This document shows positions 1 through 7,484 of a DNA stretch of 13,857 bases, piece by piece. The DNA is taken from positions 1 through 13,857 of the forward strand of contig CALDEN010000379.1 in the NCBI GenBank assembly GCA_937942405.1. The letters run 5' to 3'. The notes below the pieces were generated by a model, which saw only the letters and a program-made list of their open reading frames with translations, was not told where the DNA came from and did not search any database. The position numbers and the translations under genes were made by a program. Position 1 is the first letter of the stretch, and the number at the start of each line of letters is the position of its first letter. This DNA is from an uncultured Saprospiraceae bacterium. GTDB taxonomy: Bacteria; Bacteroidota; Bacteroidia; Chitinophagales; Saprospiraceae.

Positions 1-44
1 TTCTTAAAGGCGGACTCTAACTTTTCATTTAAACTATCGAACAT
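1..44 (-). CDS. ffh: Signal recognition particle GTPase Ffh, N-terminal fragment (runs off left edge)
   Basis: Reading leftward from an ATG at 44-42, the fragment encodes MFDSLNEKLESAFK and stays open to the window edge. This closely follows the usual start of bacterial Ffh (MFxxLxxKLxxAFK), the first helix of the SRP54 N domain. Ffh binds the 4.5S SRP RNA and signal sequences and delivers ribosomes to the membrane through FtsY. Only 14 residues are visible, so the GTPase motifs cannot be checked; the call rests on the N-terminal signature alone. A perfect TAnnTTTG box lies about 20 bases upstream, which supports a real gene start here. The gene is divergent from the CHAP gene. Confidence 0.55.
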   Translation of the reverse strand, partial: MFDSLNEKLESAFK

Positions 45-64
45 AAAAAAACGTGTTTAGAGAT

Positions 65-72
65 CAAATATA
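65..72 (-). promoter_or_regulatory. Bacteroidota-type -7 promoter box for the leftward gene
   Basis: On the minus strand this reads TATATTTG, a perfect match to the Bacteroidota primary-sigma -7 consensus TAnnTTTG. It lies about 20 bases before the leftward ATG. No clear TTTG (-33) box is seen at the expected distance upstream, so the promoter call is moderate. Confidence 0.4.
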
Positions 73-98
73 GTTCAATCAATAGGAAACTTCCTTGC

Positions 99-126
99 TT
101 TGAAATTGGTTTTAGCAGTAATTTTA
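99..126 (+). promoter_or_regulatory. Candidate promoter of the CHAP gene
   Basis: TTTG at 99-102 is followed after 16 bases by TAATTTTA at 119-126, one base off the TAnnTTTG -7 consensus. The spacing is slightly shorter than typical. The ATG at 161 would leave a short leader of roughly 25 to 30 bases. Confidence 0.3.
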
Positions 127-160
127 GACTTAAGAAATATATTTCAGAAAGAAGACGCAT

Positions 161-712
161 ATGCTGAATATTAAAATATGGATTGTCGGTTTGTTTTCAC
201 TCCTAGCAATAGGTGGAGATAAGCCTGAAGTCGGCACTGAAATAGATCGCTTAGACGATGTACCTGTGTTATATAATGGAGATGTGGATAATGTATATGG
301 CCGTAATGTCACCAGCGATGGGTATAATCTAGGATTACGCTACCAATGCGTAGAATTTGTCAAACGCTACTACCTTGAGATTTATAATCATAAGATGCCT
401 GAGTCCTATGGAAACGCCAAAGATTTCTTTGACAAAAGTCTAAAAGATGAAGATTTCAATAAAGAACGAGGCCTTAAGCAATTCAGGAATACGCGTTCTT
501 TCATTCCCCGAAAGGGAGATATTATCGTATTTGATGGAACAGATGAAAACTCTTATGGACATATGGGCATCGTAGCAAAAGTGGAAAACGAGATGGTAGA
601 AATCGTCCAACAAAACTGGGGCTTAAAATCAAGACACTCCATGAAACTCATGGAATATGAAGGTATTTATACCGTAGCCGACTTTGGGATTCTAGGCTGG
701 TTACGAAAATGA
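161..712 (+). CDS. Secreted or membrane-anchored CHAP-domain cysteine amidohydrolase/peptidase
   Basis: The 183-residue protein starts with a short basic segment and a hydrophobic stretch (about residues 5-19). It has no lipobox cysteine and no clear AxA site, so it could be a signal peptide or an uncleaved anchor. The rest matches a CHAP (papain-fold) domain: the nucleophile motif YQCVEF with Cys63, the catalytic His134 in GHMGIV, and a QQNWG motif near residues 150-154 where the third polar residue is expected. The YQCVEF and QN context resembles the amidase half of glutathionylspermidine synthetase and CHAP peptidoglycan amidases. Such enzymes cleave peptidoglycan cross-bridges or gamma-glutamyl/spermidine amides; the substrate here cannot be told. 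No immunity or secretion partner lies next to it, so a toxin role is not supported. No upstream in-frame ATG competes with this start. Confidence 0.75.
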   Translation: MLNIKIWIVGLFSLLAIGGDKPEVGTEIDRLDDVPVLYNGDVDNVYGRNVTSDGYNLGLRYQCVEFVKRYYLEIYNHKMPESYGNAKDFFDKSLKDEDFNKERGLKQFRNTRSFIPRKGDIIVFDGTDENSYGHMGIVAKVENEMVEIVQQNWGLKSRHSMKLMEYEGIYTVADFGILGWLRK

Positions 713-808
713 TGTCAGATTATTTTTCTGAGATGTCCATAATCTAGCCAACTTATAGTAATATTTTACGTGTTGATTATGTTATAATTACACTTAAAAT
801 CAGGACTC

Positions 809-2575
809 TTGAAAACATACTTCTCCTCTTTAGCTTTATTATTTGTTAGTTTTTTGGCTTTAAGCCAAGATAATGTCGTCATCGATCGATATGCTCACTC
901 TGGAACAATGGGTTCCATAAATGATGTCATTATAGACAAAACCAATAAAAAATGGATCGCATGTGATGAGGGGGTATATGTCCTCAGCGACTTTGAGCAA
1001 GCTGCAGAAAAACTAAGTGACAACGGTAAAGCGATATGCCTGACTACCAATGATCGAGGTGATGTATGGGCAGGATTTGCAAATGGGGATCTGATCAATA
1101 TGCAGTCTCAGGAAAAAATCAAAATGAATATCGATAATGTACGCATCAAAGATATCCTGATTTACAAGGCAAAACTATGGGTAGGAACCGATAAAGGGCT
1201 CTATCTATACAACACCAGAACACTAAAACTATCAAAGGAATTCAAAGAAAATAATTCTAAACTCAAATCGAATGTTGTCAATTTTATACACAGAGACATC
1301 TATGATGTGGTGTGGGTAGGTACGAAGAAGGGCGTCGCTAGATTTATAAAAGAAGAACCCAAAAGACCACTCAATGTAAAAGAAGACTTCAAAGTAATTG
1401 CCGAAAAAGATGGAGAGCGATGGTTAGTCACTGATGTCGATATGCACCTCATCTACGACGAAAATAGATGGCAAGGGATCGGATTGAAAGAGGACATCCA
1501 TACAGGGGAGATCAATGACATCGTAATCGATCGTAAAGGAAATCTCTATATCGCCTCGGACAAACTGGTCAAAATAAACCCATATGACAATATCATAGAA
1601 ACCTATGCCGATGACCTGGGCCTACTGAGTAAGAAATGCCTGACACTTGCTGCAGATGCTTTTAATCATGTTTACATCGGTACTGCAGACGCTGGATTAT
1701 TTAGATTGCGGTTTTCAAAAACTGCACTCGAGACTTTATCAGCGACTTGCTTTTTAGAAAACCCTGTTTCCTGTCACGGTGCTGATGATGCCGCACTAAA
1801 AGTCATCGCTAATGGAGGTAAAGCCCCGTATAAATACAAATGGAGTGACTCATCGTTACGAGGAGACAATCCGACAGGCATCGAACCTGGAACCTACACA
1901 GTCACTGTTACAGATAAGAACAAAGTAGAATTTGAAATAGAGATCACCTTTGATCAGCCCAAAGCACTCAGCATAGAACTAATCGAAAGCACCAGAGTCT
2001 CAGGTCCCAACAAAAGAGATGGTGCTCTTAAAGTAAAAGCACAAGGAGGTAAACCTGGATACAATTATGTCTGGAATACGGGCAATGAAGGAAATGGATT
2101 ATCCAAACTAAAAGCACAAGAATACAGTGTAACCGTGACTGATAATGCAGGATGTACTGCCGAAAACTCTTTTGAAGTACCCAGAGAAAAATTCTTACCT
2201 GATCTAGCGATCGATAAAATATCTGTAGGTCAAACTTTAAAAATAAATCACCTCTACTTTGAATCAGATAGTAGTGAGGTTACCGCCCTATCCTTCGAGG
2301 CACTGGATGAGGTCTACGACTTTCTCAATCAAAATAAAAATGTAGCCATCGAAATCGGTGGACATACAAACAATATTCCATCACATGCTTATTGTGATCG
2401 ACTATCTTCGGCTAGAGCCGAAAACGTAGCCAAATACTTGTACGACAAAGGGATTTTCCAAGGTCGTATCGCGTTTAAAGGCTACGGAAAACGAAATCCC
2501 ATCGCTACGAATGCATCCCTAGCCGGTCGTAAAAAAAATCAACGTGTAGAAATAAAAATACTCTCGATCGAGTAG
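809..2575 (+). CDS. Propeller + SprB repeats + OmpA-family envelope protein
   Basis: This 588-residue protein has a signal peptide (about residues 1-19, ending LALSQ). Residues 25-310 carry repeated 'VWVGTxKGVxxF'-type blades, as in two-component-regulator propellers. About residues 315-385 and 390-462 are two SprB-like repeats (SCHGxxDGxxxxxxxGGxxPYxYxW...GxYxVTVTD). Residues 470-588 form an OmpA C-terminal domain with the FESDSSEV strand, LSSARAENV helix, GYGKRNP loop and GRKKNQRVE ending. The OmpA module normally holds a protein to peptidoglycan, so this is probably a periplasmic or outer-membrane-facing adhesion or scaffold protein; there is no T9SS C-terminal domain. The start is TTG: no ATG lies between it and the in-frame stop at 785, and the next ATG would remove the signal peptide. 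The Asp that contacts diaminopimelate in typical OmpA domains is Asn521 here, while the partner Arg536 is kept. Confidence 0.85.
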   Translation: MKTYFSSLALLFVSFLALSQDNVVIDRYAHSGTMGSINDVIIDKTNKKWIACDEGVYVLSDFEQAAEKLSDNGKAICLTTNDRGDVWAGFANGDLINMQSQEKIKMNIDNVRIKDILIYKAKLWVGTDKGLYLYNTRTLKLSKEFKENNSKLKSNVVNFIHRDIYDVVWVGTKKGVARFIKEEPKRPLNVKEDFKVIAEKDGERWLVTDVDMHLIYDENRWQGIGLKEDIHTGEINDIVIDRKGNLYIASDKLVKINPYDNIIETYADDLGLLSKKCLTLAADAFNHVYIGTADAGLFRLRFSKTALETLSATCFLENPVSCHGADDAALKVIANGGKAPYKYKWSDSSLRGDNPTGIEPGTYTVTVTDKNKVEFEIEITFDQPKALSIELIESTRVSGPNKRDGALKVKAQGGKPGYNYVWNTGNEGNGLSKLKAQEYSVTVTDNAGCTAENSFEVPREKFLPDLAIDKISVGQTLKINHLYFESDSSEVTALSFEALDEVYDFLNQNKNVAIEIGGHTNNIPSHAYCDRLSSARAENVAKYLYDKGIFQGRIAFKGYGKRNPIATNASLAGRKKNQRVEIKILSIE

Positions 2576-2690
2576 CAGATACTGTATTTCGCTTTTCATG
2601 ATGTTTTATTTTAAGTCTTTACAGACGGGAACTAGTCGTTAAAATCGATCCATACATCGAATTATACTGGCTATAATTATTGTTGCTTCT

Positions 2691-2698
2691 TATATTTA
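2691..2698 (+). promoter_or_regulatory. Possible -7 box upstream of the LolA-like gene
   Basis: TATATTTA differs by one base from the TAnnTTTG consensus and lies 33 bases before the preferred ATG at 2731. A transcript starting just downstream would leave the ATG at 2707 nearly leaderless, which weakly favours 2731 as start. No matching -33 box was found. Confidence 0.25.
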
Positions 2699-2730
2699 GG
2701 CAAACAATGTCACCACTTAAACTAAAACCA

Positions 2731-3528
2731 ATGAAATTTATCAAATCAGCTTGTTTTCTTTTACTCATCTTACTCAGCATCAATACCAATGCCCAAACTG
2801 CAGACGAGGTCATCGATGGATATTATGAAGCCATAGGAGGACGTGATGCCTGGAATAAAGTAGAAGGATTAAAATATATGGCCAAAGTAAATCAAGGCGG
2901 AATGGAAATTCCAGTCGAAATGGTCCAAATTAAAGGAGGAAAAAGCTACATGAAAATCAGTTTTCAAGGACTCAACCTAATGCAAAATGTATTTGACGGA
3001 GAAACCCTATGGAACACAAACTTCCAAACAATGAAGGCTGAAAAAGCCACTACCGAGCAGATCGAAAATCACAAACTTACAGTGGGTGATTTTCCAGATC
3101 CATTACTCAATTATAAAGAAAACGGCTATACTCTGGAGATGGTCGGAACAGAAACATTTGACGGAACTGAAGCTTTCAAACTAAAACTGACCAAAAAACC
3201 GATGACCATCGATGGCAATAAAGTAGATGATGTAGAATTTTACTTTTTCGAGACAGAGTCTTATGCACTTATCGGATCTGAAAGCGAAATCATGGAGGGT
3301 CCAATGAAAGGAAGTGTATCTCAAACTAAACTGAGTGACTACCAAGAGGTAGATGGACTTATGCTCCCTTTTGCTATAAATGATGGAGTAAAAGACGGTC
3401 CGTCTCAACCGATCGTCATAGAAAAAATCGAACTCAATCCGACCATGGATGAGACATTACTCGCCTTCCCTGTAGAATCCAGCACAGAACCAGCTGAGAC
3501 TGCTCCAGCAACTGGCGGAAATAAATAA
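2731..3528 (+). CDS. LolA-like (outer membrane lipoprotein-sorting protein-like) secreted protein
   Basis: The chosen ATG gives a clear 20-residue signal peptide (MKFIKS, a leucine-rich core, then NTNAQ), so the in-frame TTG at 2680 and ATG at 2707 are rejected. The 265-residue product follows a Bacteroidota LolA-like pattern: an opening helix ADEVIDGYYEAIGGRDAW, then beta strands with FDGETLWNTN, a DPLLNYKENGYTLEMVGTE segment, EAFKLKLTKK, EFYFFETESYALI and a late YQEVDGLMLPFAI strand. Proteins of this fold form a half-barrel that can hold a lipid or acyl chain. A true LolA function (carrying lipoproteins to the outer membrane) is not proven, since the fold is used widely. The last 17 residues are a low-complexity Pro/Ala/Thr/Glu tail. 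A strong terminator follows directly, so this gene is transcribed separately from the next. Confidence 0.75.
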   Translation: MKFIKSACFLLLILLSINTNAQTADEVIDGYYEAIGGRDAWNKVEGLKYMAKVNQGGMEIPVEMVQIKGGKSYMKISFQGLNLMQNVFDGETLWNTNFQTMKAEKATTEQIENHKLTVGDFPDPLLNYKENGYTLEMVGTETFDGTEAFKLKLTKKPMTIDGNKVDDVEFYFFETESYALIGSESEIMEGPMKGSVSQTKLSDYQEVDGLMLPFAINDGVKDGPSQPIVIEKIELNPTMDETLLAFPVESSTEPAETAPATGGNK

Positions 3529-3538
3529 AATTTTCTTC

Positions 3539-3577
3539 AAGCCCTTAAAACATCGTGTTTTAGGGGCTTTTTATTTT
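3539..3577 (+). terminator. Intrinsic terminator after the LolA-like gene
   Basis: A 13-base-pair stem (arms 3539-3551 and 3557-3569, one G-U pair) closes a 5-base loop and is followed by a T-rich tract (TTTATTTT). It lies 10 bases after the stop codon. Confidence 0.9.
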
Positions 3578-3606
3578 AGAACCTTTCTTCAAAATATATT
3601 TTAAGT

Positions 3607-6600
3607 ATGAAAAAGCTATTACTATTAGTGGTACTCCTGGTATCCACTAACCTTTATATAAATGCCCAATCTAATACAACCGACCAGTCCGATGAGATCA
3701 TCCTCAAAGGCAAAGAAATGTTCGGAGACCTGAGTGCGAGACAAATAGGCCCTGCTCTAATGAGTGGACGTATCTCTGACCTCGAAGGACATCCTACCAA
3801 CAATAGAATCATCTATGCAGGTACTGCTGGTGGTGGAGTATGGAAGTCCACCAATGGTGGAGCATCCTTCAACTCCATCTTTGATGACTATATACAATCG
3901 ATCGGTGTCGTCACGGTAGATCCGCATGATCCGGATAATACCATATGGGTAGGTACTGGAGAGACATGGACACGGAACAGTGTAAGCATCGGAGATGGTG
4001 TATATAAGTCTAAGGACGGAGGAAACAACTGGACCAAAATACCCCTAGAAGGCTCAGAGAGGGTCAGTAGCATAATCGTTCATCCTGAAAACAAAGATGT
4101 TATATATGTCGGTGAACTCGGAGCACTATGGGGAGACAGCAAAAACAGAGGAGTCTACAAAACCACTGACGGAGGACAGACATGGGAAAACATATTCTAC
4201 GTAGATCAAAAAACAGGCTGTGCCGATCTCGTCATAGATCCCACCAACCCTGACATACTCTATGCCTCTATGTGGGAGTTTCGAAGAACTGCATGGTCGT
4301 TCAATTCTGGAGGTACGCAGTCTGGTCTATTTAAATCTACGGACGGCGGTAAAACATGGAATAAAATACATAATGGCTACCCTTCTGGAAAACTAGGTCG
4401 TATAGCCATAGCCGTGGCTCCGTCTGACTCTAATATTTTATACTCTGTAATCGAAACCGAAAAAGCAGAAAACAATGGTCTTTACAGATCAGATAACGCT
4501 GGTGCTTCATGGAAAAAACTGAATGGCGATTTCGGATTAGTCGTACGTCCATTCTATTTTTCTAGAATAGTAGTCGATCCTAAAAATCCAGATGTACTTG
4601 TTAAAGGCGGACTATTCGGATCCATCAGTAGAGATGGAGGAAAGACTTTTAAAGATCCGGGGAGGATGCATGCAGATATCCATGACATTCTGTTCGACAT
4701 CAACGATTCTGACCGCATGTATTTTGCGACAGATGGAGGAGTTTACCGATCATGGGATGGAGCTAATACGCTAGATATGGTAGACAATCTACCTGTATCT
4801 CAGTTCTATCACCTATCGATCGATAATGCAGAACCTTACAACATTTATGGAGGACTTCAGGATAATGGTTCATGGTATGGTCCTTCTAATTCGCCAGGAG
4901 GCATAGAAGCCCGTGACTGGAATAGTGTCGGATACGGAGACGGTTTCAGAGTTTTAAAACATCACACTAAACCGATCATCTACTCAGAAATGCAAGGAGC
5001 AGAAAACGTATGGAGATATGACATGACGCTCAATCAGAACAAAACCATACAACCCCTCCCCGTAAAAGGAGATCCTAAGCTCAGGTTTAACTGGAATGCT
5101 CCGATATCACTAAGTACTCACAAGCCAGACCGTATATATATCGGCAGTCAGTTTGTACATATGTCCGAAGACATGGGTGATAGCTGGACTAAAATATCCA
5201 AAGACCTCACGACCAATGACAAGAACAAACAAAATCAAGCTGACTCTGGTGGATTATCTAAGGACAACTCTGGAGCAGAAAATCACTGCACCATATTTAC
5301 CATCAACGAATCCCCGATCGATCAAAACGTCGTATGGGTAGGAACCGATGACGGCAATGTACAAGTCACCAAGAACGGAGGCAAGAAATGGGAAAATGTC
5401 ACAAAAAACATCACAGGCCTTCCGGCCAATACATGGTGCTATCACATCGAGGCGAGCGTACACGATGCAGGAATGGCATATGCCGTATTTGACGGACACA
5501 CCAAAAATGATAAAAATGCCTACGCCTATAAAACCACAGATTATGGAAAGACATGGACGTCCATCATTTCTGAGGATGTAAAAGGTTTTACTCGATCGAT
5601 ACAAGAAGACTTTATCAATCCAGACCTTCTATTCTTAGGTACAGAGACGGGACTATACATCACCATAAATGGAGGCAAAAGCTGGAGTAAGTTTACCAAT
5701 AACATGCCTGCCACTGCCGTACATCATATCGAGATGCACAAAGGGACTAACGACATCATCATGGCTACTCACGGTCGAGGCATTATCATACTGGATGACA
5801 TTAGTCCACTTAGAAAACTGACCCCAGAGGTACTCAACAAAAAGCTCCACTTCTTTGACTCGGAGCCGTATACGATGGTGGAGGAAAGCGGATTCGGTGG
5901 AGGAAGTACCGAGCTACAGTTTGTAGGACCTAATCGGAACAGAAATGCTCGGATCATATACTACTTAAAAAAGAGGCACATCTTCGGAAAAATGAAAATG
6001 GAAATCCAAGACCTAGACGGAAACCTAATCAGTGAGCTAGCCCCAGGCAAATCAAAAGGAATCAATATCGTAACATGGGACTATATGACGACCACTCCCA
6101 AAATGGCAAAAGGAAAGACCTTTACGTTCGGAGGATTTACCGCTCCTAGAGCAGCAGCCGGAAAATACAAGGTCGTCTTGACCAAAGGCAAAGAGGTGTA
6201 TACGACAGATCTAGAAATCAATTATGATCAAAACTCTGTCATCACCGCCGCTGAGAGAAAACAACATCAGAAGGTCACCAAAAAACTTTACGACATGAGT
6301 GAAGACCTGGCATATCAAGTCTATGAAATGGATCAAATGTTGGCTGTAGCCGAAAAAATATCTGCAGATAATCCTAGCTTACAAAAGCAAATTAAAGAAT
6401 TGAGTACAGCAGTCACGGAGCTAAAATCTACCTCGGTAATTACGACAGGTGATAATTATGTAGGAGCTGCAGAACCGGAATTGAGAGAAAAACTAGCTAC
6501 GCTTTATGCCAAAGTAGCTGGTGGTTTTGAGCCACCATCATCTTCCGAACTGGAAAACATGGCTCTCTTAGAAGAGCGTTTTGACGAAGGTAAAAAGACC

Positions 6601-6708
6601 CTTGCCAAAATAAAATCAAAGCAATGGGCCAAACTGTCCAAAGCAATGGAAAAGATGTCTCTAGACATCCCGACGTGGGACGACAAGATGACCTTCCTCG
6701 ATAAATAG
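3607..6708 (+). CDS. Sortilin/BNR Asp-box repeat protein (VPS10-like glycosyl-hydrolase-type)
   Basis: This 1033-residue secreted protein has a signal peptide (MKKLLLLVVLLVSTNLYINAQ). Ten Asp-box-like turns (S/T-x-D-x-G-x-x-W/F) are spread over residues 80-690: near 82, 135, 187, 244, 295, 341, 520, 588, 644 and 685. Examples are STDGGKTW, SKDGGNNW and TTDYGKTW. This is the beta-propeller pattern of sortilin/VPS10 and the WD40/YVTN/BNR families. Around residues 740-870 there is a beta-rich segment, and residues 878-1033 are charged and helical. Databases often call this family 'glycosyl hydrolase', but I see no recognisable catalytic residues, and binding or a peptidase-accessory role is equally possible. 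There is no T9SS sorting domain, so the protein is probably periplasmic or attached by other means. Terminators flank it on both sides, so it appears monocistronic. Confidence 0.85.
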   Translation: MKKLLLLVVLLVSTNLYINAQSNTTDQSDEIILKGKEMFGDLSARQIGPALMSGRISDLEGHPTNNRIIYAGTAGGGVWKSTNGGASFNSIFDDYIQSIGVVTVDPHDPDNTIWVGTGETWTRNSVSIGDGVYKSKDGGNNWTKIPLEGSERVSSIIVHPENKDVIYVGELGALWGDSKNRGVYKTTDGGQTWENIFYVDQKTGCADLVIDPTNPDILYASMWEFRRTAWSFNSGGTQSGLFKSTDGGKTWNKIHNGYPSGKLGRIAIAVAPSDSNILYSVIETEKAENNGLYRSDNAGASWKKLNGDFGLVVRPFYFSRIVVDPKNPDVLVKGGLFGSISRDGGKTFKDPGRMHADIHDILFDINDSDRMYFATDGGVYRSWDGANTLDMVDNLPVSQFYHLSIDNAEPYNIYGGLQDNGSWYGPSNSPGGIEARDWNSVGYGDGFRVLKHHTKPIIYSEMQGAENVWRYDMTLNQNKTIQPLPVKGDPKLRFNWNAPISLSTHKPDRIYIGSQFVHMSEDMGDSWTKISKDLTTNDKNKQNQADSGGLSKDNSGAENHCTIFTINESPIDQNVVWVGTDDGNVQVTKNGGKKWENVTKNITGLPANTWCYHIEASVHDAGMAYAVFDGHTKNDKNAYAYKTTDYGKTWTSIISEDVKGFTRSIQEDFINPDLLFLGTETGLYITINGGKSWSKFTNNMPATAVHHIEMHKGTNDIIMATHGRGIIILDDISPLRKLTPEVLNKKLHFFDSEPYTMVEESGFGGGSTELQFVGPNRNRNARIIYYLKKRHIFGKMKMEIQDLDGNLISELAPGKSKGINIVTWDYMTTTPKMAKGKTFTFGGFTAPRAAAGKYKVVLTKGKEVYTTDLEINYDQNSVITAAERKQHQKVTKKLYDMSEDLAYQVYEMDQMLAVAEKISADNPSLQKQIKELSTAVTELKSTSVITTGDNYVGAAEPELREKLATLYAKVAGGFEPPSSSELENMALLEERFDEGKKTLAKIKSKQWAKLSKAMEKMSLDIPTWDDKMTFLDK

Positions 6709-6717
6709 ATTGTATCA

Positions 6718-6757
6718 AAAACATGCAAAGAGGCCTTAAAATCTCTTTGTATGTTTT
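6718..6757 (+). terminator. Intrinsic terminator after the sortilin-like gene
   Basis: Two 15-base arms (6718-6732 and 6743-6757) pair with a single G-U and enclose a 10-base loop. The downstream arm ends in TTTT, and the upstream arm begins AAAA, so the hairpin could work in both directions. It starts 9 bases after the stop codon. Confidence 0.8.
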
Positions 6758-6841
6758 ACTGTGGTGAAGCTTAGTAAAATTTGCATAAGCTTAAGGAGCC
6801 ATCCACTTCTTTCCCTATTTCTACAACTCAAAACAACTCAT

Positions 6842-7399
6842 ATGGATACGCATAGATGCGAATGGTGCTTAAGTGATCAGATATATATCGACTATCATGA
6901 CAACGAGTGGGGTCAAGCCCAATATGATGACCGTACTCTTTTTGAAATGATCAATCTCGAAGGTGCTCAAGCTGGCCTGAGTTGGATAACCATATTGAAA
7001 AAAAGACAAGGTTATCGCGATGCTTTTGACAATTTCGATGCAGAAAAAATCGTAAAATACTCCGATAAAAAACTAGCCCAACTCAAAGAAAATCCAGCCA
7101 TCATCCGTAACCGATTAAAGATCGCCGCTGTACGGACTAATGCCGATGCCTACTTGAAAATTCTCGATAGCGGCCAGACATTTTCTGACTACATATGGCA
7201 GTTTGTAGATCATAAACCGATCATAAATACATTTAAAACCATGTCTGAAGTTCCTGCCAATACTCCCCTATCCGATACCATGAGCAAGCAGCTCAAAAAA
7301 GACGGATTTAAGTTTGTCGGCAGTACGATCACCTATGCCTTTATGCAAGCTACCGGAATGGTCAATGATCATATGATGAGCTGCTGGAAGTACAAGTAG
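6842..7399 (+). CDS. tag: DNA-3-methyladenine glycosylase I
   Basis: The 185-residue product is close in length to E. coli Tag (187) and aligns along its whole length. It removes N3-methyladenine from alkylated DNA as the first step of base excision repair in the cytoplasm. Visible hallmarks: the zinc ligands Cys6, His19 (YHDNEWG), His177 and Cys181 (VNDHMMSC); Glu40 and Trp48 in the base pocket (LEGAQAGLSWITILKKR); and the GFKFVGSTITYAFMQATGMVNDH block near the C-terminus. The ATG at 6842 is chosen because it puts Cys6 at the right distance. An in-frame GTG at 6761 would add 27 residues unlike the family and would start next to the upstream terminator. No partner DNA-repair gene is adjacent. 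Confidence 0.96.
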   Translation: MDTHRCEWCLSDQIYIDYHDNEWGQAQYDDRTLFEMINLEGAQAGLSWITILKKRQGYRDAFDNFDAEKIVKYSDKKLAQLKENPAIIRNRLKIAAVRTNADAYLKILDSGQTFSDYIWQFVDHKPIINTFKTMSEVPANTPLSDTMSKQLKKDGFKFVGSTITYAFMQATGMVNDHMMSCWKYK

Positions 7400-7423
7400 C
7401 AGCAATCTTAAATTAAGGATCAT

Positions 7424-7456
7424 TTTGAGTTTAAACTGTAAAGAATCCTATCTTAG
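7424..7456 (+). promoter_or_regulatory. Candidate promoter of the T9SS-exported protein gene
   Basis: TTTG at 7424-7427 is followed after 21 bases by TATCTTAG at 7449-7456, which matches five of the six fixed bases of TAnnTTTG. The spacing is a little long. The ATG lies at 7485. Confidence 0.25.
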
Positions 7457-7484
7457 GCTTTCATTTTATAGCTAAATCAGAACA

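Noticed and set aside
713..808. Possible terminator after the CHAP gene (TCAGA...TCTGA)
   Set aside because: The stem is only about five base pairs and no T tract follows it.
2680..2730. Upstream TTG or ATG starts of the LolA-like gene
   Set aside because: They would put 8 to 17 residues in front of a textbook signal peptide that begins at 2731.
5254..5604. 116-codon open frame on the minus strand inside the sortilin-like gene
   Set aside because: It lies wholly within a well-supported gene, its product has no recognisable motif, and similar shadows occur throughout the plus-strand genes.
6761..6841. GTG-initiated N-terminal extension of the glycosylase gene
   Set aside because: The 27 extra residues have no match to Tag, and the start sits 4 bases after the upstream terminator stem.
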